7,881 bases of DNA, taken from assembly GCA_018268545.1 (NCBI GenBank), contig JAFDWI010000380.1, positions 1 through 7,881 on the forward strand, read 5' to 3'. Below, in pieces: positions 6,102-7,881 of the stretch (position 1 is the stretch's first letter; every line of letters begins with the position of its first letter). Both the position numbers and the translations under genes were made by a program. Below the pieces are notes generated by a model that was not told the origin of the DNA, did no database searches, and was given only the letters and a program-made list of their open reading frames with translations. This DNA comes from Actinomycetota bacterium. GTDB taxonomy: Bacteria; Actinomycetota; Acidimicrobiia; Acidimicrobiales; Iamiaceae.

Positions 6102-7881
6102 ATGGGGATCGCCATCAACGACGCGCACCGCGAACTCGAAACGGTCGTCACCACGTTTCTCGAAGACCGCGGCGCGCTTGGTGCCAACCGCGCGTTGTTG
6201 AACGAACCGTCGAGTGGGTTGCCGGCGTTCTGGGATGAACTCGCCGACCTCGGGTGGCTCGGGCTCGGCGTGGCCGAAGCCGACGGTGGTTCCGGGTTCG
6301 GCCTCGTGGAATACGCCGTGGTCGCCGAGGCGATGGGTGCCCACGTCGCCCCCGGGCCTTTCACGACCACCGTGATCGCCGCGGCGGTCCTCGCTTCACA
6401 GCCTGGCTCGGGCGCGGCGACCGCCGGACTCGGCGATCTCGTTGCGGGCCGGGTGCGCTGGGCGCTCGGACTCGACGCTTCGGCGCTCACCCTCACCGGG
6501 TCGGGCGACACCCGATCGGCGACGGGCGACACCGGTCTGCTGTTGGCCGGCGGGTGCGCCGAATCGGTCCTCGTCGTCTGCGGTGACGACGTGGTCGTGT
6601 TCTCGTCGGACGCGCCCGGTGTCACCGTCACCACGCCCGCGAACGTCGACCCGTCACGGCCGTCGGTCACCGCGGTCCTGACCGAAACCCCGGTTGCCGT
6701 GCTCGCCGGGACGGGGCGGCGGGCCCGCTGCATCGCTTGGACGCTCCTGGCTGCCGAGGCGACCGGCGGTGCCCGAGCGTGTTGCGACGCCGCGACCGCG
6801 TACGCCAAGCAACGTCAACAGTTCGGACGGGTGATCGGTTCGTTCCAGGCGGTCAAGCACCATTGCGCCAACATGCTCGTCGCCGCAGAGATGGCGACCG
6901 CGGCGACCTGGGACGCGGCACGTGCCGGCGATGGCGACGACCTCGACGCGTTCGAACTCGCCGCGTCGACCGCGGCGACGCTCGCGCCCCGCGCGTTCTA
7001 CGACAACGCGCAACTGAACACCCAGGTGCACGGTGGGATCGGTTTCACCTGGGAGCACGATGCACACCTGTATGTGCGGCGCTCCACCGCGCTGCGGGCC
7101 GTCGCCGTGGGAGCCGACCCGCACCCGGTGCTCGTCGATGCCCACCGACGGGGCGTCGTCCGAGCCGCCGACCTCGACCTGCCGGCCGAAGCCGACGCGA
7201 TCCGTAAACGGGTCCGCGCGGATCTCGCCGAGATCAGGAAGCTGGACGGCGACGCCCGACGCGACGCGCTGGTCGACTCGGGCTATGCCGTTCCGCACTG
7301 GCCCGTGCCCTTCGGTCGGGGTGCCGGGCCGGTCGAGCAACTGGTCACCGAAGCCGAGATGGCGGCGGCGGGCTTGCGCGCACCGGAATACGGGATCACC
7401 TCGTGGGTGATCCTCACGCTCATCCAACACGGCACGGCCGATCAGATCGAGCGGTGGGTTGCGCCCGCATTACACCAGCAGACCGTGTGGTGCCAGATGT
7501 TCTCCGAGCCCGAAGCCGGGTCGGACGCCGCGTCGATCCGGACCCGGGGTGTGCGCACCGACGGCGGTTGGATCCTGAACGGTCAGAAGGTCTGGACGAG
7601 TGTCGCCCACCAGGCCGATCTCGGGCTGGTGACCATCCGCACGGACCCGGACGCCCCCAAGCACGACGGGATCACCGCCATGGTGATCGACATGCACGGA
7701 CCCGGCGTCGAAGTTCGCCCGCTCAAACAGGTGACGGGTCAGGCGGACTTCAACGAGGTGTTCCTGACCGACGTGTTCGTCCCCGACGACGACGTCGTCG
7801 GCGCGGTGAACGCCGGTTGGAAGGTCGCCCGCTCGACGTTCGGCAACGAGCGGGTCGGGATCGGTGGCGGCATCGGCGGCA
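6102..7881 (+). CDS. Fused two-module acyl-CoA dehydrogenase (FadE-type), first 593 residues; 3' end outside window
   Basis: Seen: the frame is open from the ATG at 6102 to the window edge and contains two acyl-CoA dehydrogenase units in tandem. Module 1 (about 1-345) has an N-terminal helical part with ELADLGWLGLGVAEADGG, a shortened middle domain, YAKQRQQFGRVIGSFQAVKH (234-253) and VHGGIGFTWEHDAHLY (309-324). It lacks the FAD-contacting SExxAGSD signature, and no EGT-type catalytic Glu follows HGG. Module 2 (from about 363) has the intact FAD/substrate signature MFSEPEAGSD (466-475) and NGQKVWTS (493-500); its C-terminal catalytic part is off the window. Known: fused homologues such as mycobacterial FadE34 oxidise acyl-CoA side chains, with one half active and the other structural. 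Total length would be expected near 700-750 residues. Substrate unknown. The upstream MBL-SDR pair suggests a shared catabolic route. Confidence 0.92.
   Translation, partial: MGIAINDAHRELETVVTTFLEDRGALGANRALLNEPSSGLPAFWDELADLGWLGLGVAEADGGSGFGLVEYAVVAEAMGAHVAPGPFTTTVIAAAVLASQPGSGAATAGLGDLVAGRVRWALGLDASALTLTGSGDTRSATGDTGLLLAGGCAESVLVVCGDDVVVFSSDAPGVTVTTPANVDPSRPSVTAVLTETPVAVLAGTGRRARCIAWTLLAAEATGGARACCDAATAYAKQRQQFGRVIGSFQAVKHHCANMLVAAEMATAATWDAARAGDGDDLDAFELAASTAATLAPRAFYDNAQLNTQVHGGIGFTWEHDAHLYVRRSTALRAVAVGADPHPVLVDAHRRGVVRAADLDLPAEADAIRKRVRADLAEIRKLDGDARRDALVDSGYAVPHWPVPFGRGAGPVEQLVTEAEMAAAGLRAPEYGITSWVILTLIQHGTADQIERWVAPALHQQTVWCQMFSEPEAGSDAASIRTRGVRTDGGWILNGQKVWTSVAHQADLGLVTIRTDPDAPKHDGITAMVIDMHGPGVEVRPLKQVTGQADFNEVFLTDVFVPDDDVVGAVNAGWKVARSTFGNERVGIGGGIGG

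Noticed and set aside
5933..7430. Minus-strand open frames (291 and 258 residues) opposite the acyl-CoA dehydrogenase gene
   Set aside because: Compositionally biased shadows (Ser/Pro/Thr- or Arg/Gly-rich) with no family motif, opposite a gene with clear conserved motifs.
7787..7800. 14-base perfect palindrome CGACGACGTCGTCG
   Set aside because: Explained by Asp-Asp-Val-Val codons in the conserved VPDDDVVG stretch of the dehydrogenase; it lies inside coding sequence.

Overview
The window is high-GC DNA with strongly G/C-ending codons, actinobacterial-type PurK/PurE and a mycobacterial Nei1-like glycosylase. This points to an actinomycete. Acidimicrobiia (Ilumatobacter-like) is my best guess, but it rests on general protein character and not on a diagnostic marker. 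Coding density is very high. There is no gap above 130 bases, and I see no tRNA, rRNA, CRISPR array, insertion sequence or phage gene.

Layout: the window splits at a divergent intergenic region (about 3332-3430). Leftward, on the minus strand, is a tight run of four genes: purK (GTG start, near-leaderless), purE (ATGA overlap with purK), a polytopic GT39/ArnT-like glycosyltransferase 34 bases further on, and an N-terminally anchored SGNH/GDSL hydrolase (ATGA overlap) that runs off the left edge. PurK and PurE carry out the two-step bacterial conversion of AIR to CAIR in purine synthesis. The last two genes look like cell-envelope functions riding on the same transcript.

Rightward, on the plus strand, are a Nei1-type Fpg/Nei DNA glycosylase, a metallo-beta-lactamase-fold hydrolase, a short-chain dehydrogenase/reductase (SDR), and the first 593 residues of a large protein made of two fused acyl-CoA dehydrogenase modules, which runs off the right edge. 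The MBL and SDR genes are 24 bases apart and are probably co-transcribed. A small GC hairpin follows the SDR stop, then a 126-base leader with two more small hairpins and a good Shine-Dalgarno before the acyl-CoA dehydrogenase gene. MBL hydrolase, SDR and acyl-CoA dehydrogenase together suggest catabolism of a CoA-linked or lipid-like substrate. The substrate cannot be read from the sequence.

Overall this is mostly housekeeping and catabolic chromosome. I found no convincing new defence or mobile system. The points most worth checking are the degenerate N-terminal half of the fused acyl-CoA dehydrogenase, the near-leaderless start of purK, the start choice of the Nei glycosylase, and the Cys/His-rich tail of the MBL hydrolase.
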